Source: Oceaniradius stylonematis (GTDB lineage: Bacteria > Pseudomonadota > Alphaproteobacteria > Rhizobiales > Rhizobiaceae). From it: a stretch of 47,361 nucleotides of DNA. Shown here one piece after another: positions 47,113 through 47,361 of this stretch. Under the pieces are notes generated by a model that saw only the letters and a program-made list of their open reading frames with translations, was not told where the DNA came from and ran no database searches. The position numbers and the translations under genes were made by a program. Numbering within the stretch: position 1 is the stretch's first letter; the number at the start of each line of letters is the position of its first letter. Where the stretch lies: NCBI RefSeq assembly GCF_003149475.2, contig NZ_QFWV02000007.1, positions 116,953-164,313 on the forward strand, read 5' to 3'.

Positions 47113-47361
47113 ATGGGGGAGAAAACGGTCACACGGTCTGACCTGACCGAAGCCGTCTACCGCAAGGTGGGCCTGTCACGTACCGAGTCTGCCGCCCTCG
47201 TCGAAATGGTCATCAACGAAATTTGCGACGCCGTCGTGCGGGGCGAAACGGTCAAGCTGTCGTCGTTCGCCACCTTTCAGGTGCGCTCCAAGACCGAGCG
47301 GATCGGCCGCAATCCCAAGACCGGTGAGGAAGTGCCGATTTCGCCGCGTCGCGTGGTGACG
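47113..47361 (+). CDS. ihfA: Integration host factor subunit alpha (3'-truncated by window end)
   Basis: The first 83 codons of a roughly 100-residue HU/IHF protein. It reads [20 protein letters not shown] and [20 protein letters not shown], then [16 protein letters not shown], the DNA-bending arm. ATG at 47113 follows GGAAAG. IHF alpha pairs with IHF beta and bends DNA. The gene begins after fabH, as expected, and the frame runs off the end of the window, so the C-terminus is missing. Confidence 0.93.
   Translation, partial: MGEKTVTRSDLTEAVYRKVGLSRTESAALVEMVINEICDAVVRGETVKLSSFATFQVRSKTERIGRNPKTGEEVPISPRRVVT

Overview
The window is GC-rich, densely coded alphaproteobacterial chromosome. Gene content and order point to the order Hyphomicrobiales (Rhizobiales): hemB / DUF6163-type protein / ldtR / DUF1295-type methyltransferase / ldtP / glyA / nrdR / ribD-ribE-ribH / nusB, then hppA / bamE / ubiquinol-cytochrome c chaperone / DUF177 / plsX / fabH / ihfA. 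Parts of this order recur in that group. I cannot name a genus. Most of the window is core chromosome. I see no insertion sequence, phage, CRISPR array, tRNA or rRNA, and no gene-free gap longer than about 270 bases.

Bases 1-6.9 kb are the more accessory part. They hold the end of an azoreductase gene, a possible 27-residue membrane peptide, a GH25 muramidase lipoprotein, a serine hydrolase, a small curli locus (two curlin-repeat proteins and a CsgH-type protein), a MarR regulator, and a divergent EF-hand / cytochrome b561 pair. The EF-hand gene carries a one-base frameshift. The two curlin promoters share a 25-bp structured element, and the MarR / EF-hand gap holds three overlapping palindromes.

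Bases 6.9-15.2 kb carry a fused ATP-dependent 5-oxoprolinase, a META-domain lipoprotein with a long Ala-rich helical repeat, an EamA transporter, and a run of envelope genes (TerB/J-domain protein, amidase, lytic transglycosylase). Bases 15.3-22.5 kb hold a LuxR-type response regulator and a very large sensor kinase fused to a sodium:solute symporter domain. This looks like the CrbS/CrbR (MxtR/ErdR) acetate-switch pair, here split by convergent-strand parC and mscL. A second GH25 muramidase follows.

Bases 23.7-28.8 kb hold a metabolic cassette: a glutamine amidotransferase, a GntR/UTRA regulator, and a divergent operon of flavin-dependent monooxygenase, aldo/keto reductase and flavin reductase. 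In order and sequence character the operon resembles smoC-smoB-smoA of the sulfoquinovose monooxygenase pathway. No sulfoquinovosidase or ABC transporter is beside it. An EamA transporter is convergent with it.

Bases 28.8-34.8 kb hold bpt, an RDD membrane protein, hemB, the DUF6163-type gene, the regulator ldtR, a DUF1295 methyltransferase-like gene and the L,D-transpeptidase ldtP. Bases 34.9-40.7 kb form the glyA-nrdR-ribD-ribE-ribH-nusB-MFS series. Bases 40.8-47.4 kb hold the proton-pumping pyrophosphatase, bamE and the phospholipid/fatty-acid start genes plsX and fabH, ending inside ihfA. Five genes act on peptidoglycan (two GH25, one amidase, one lytic transglycosylase, one L,D-transpeptidase). 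Together with bamE and mscL they make cell-envelope maintenance the commonest theme.
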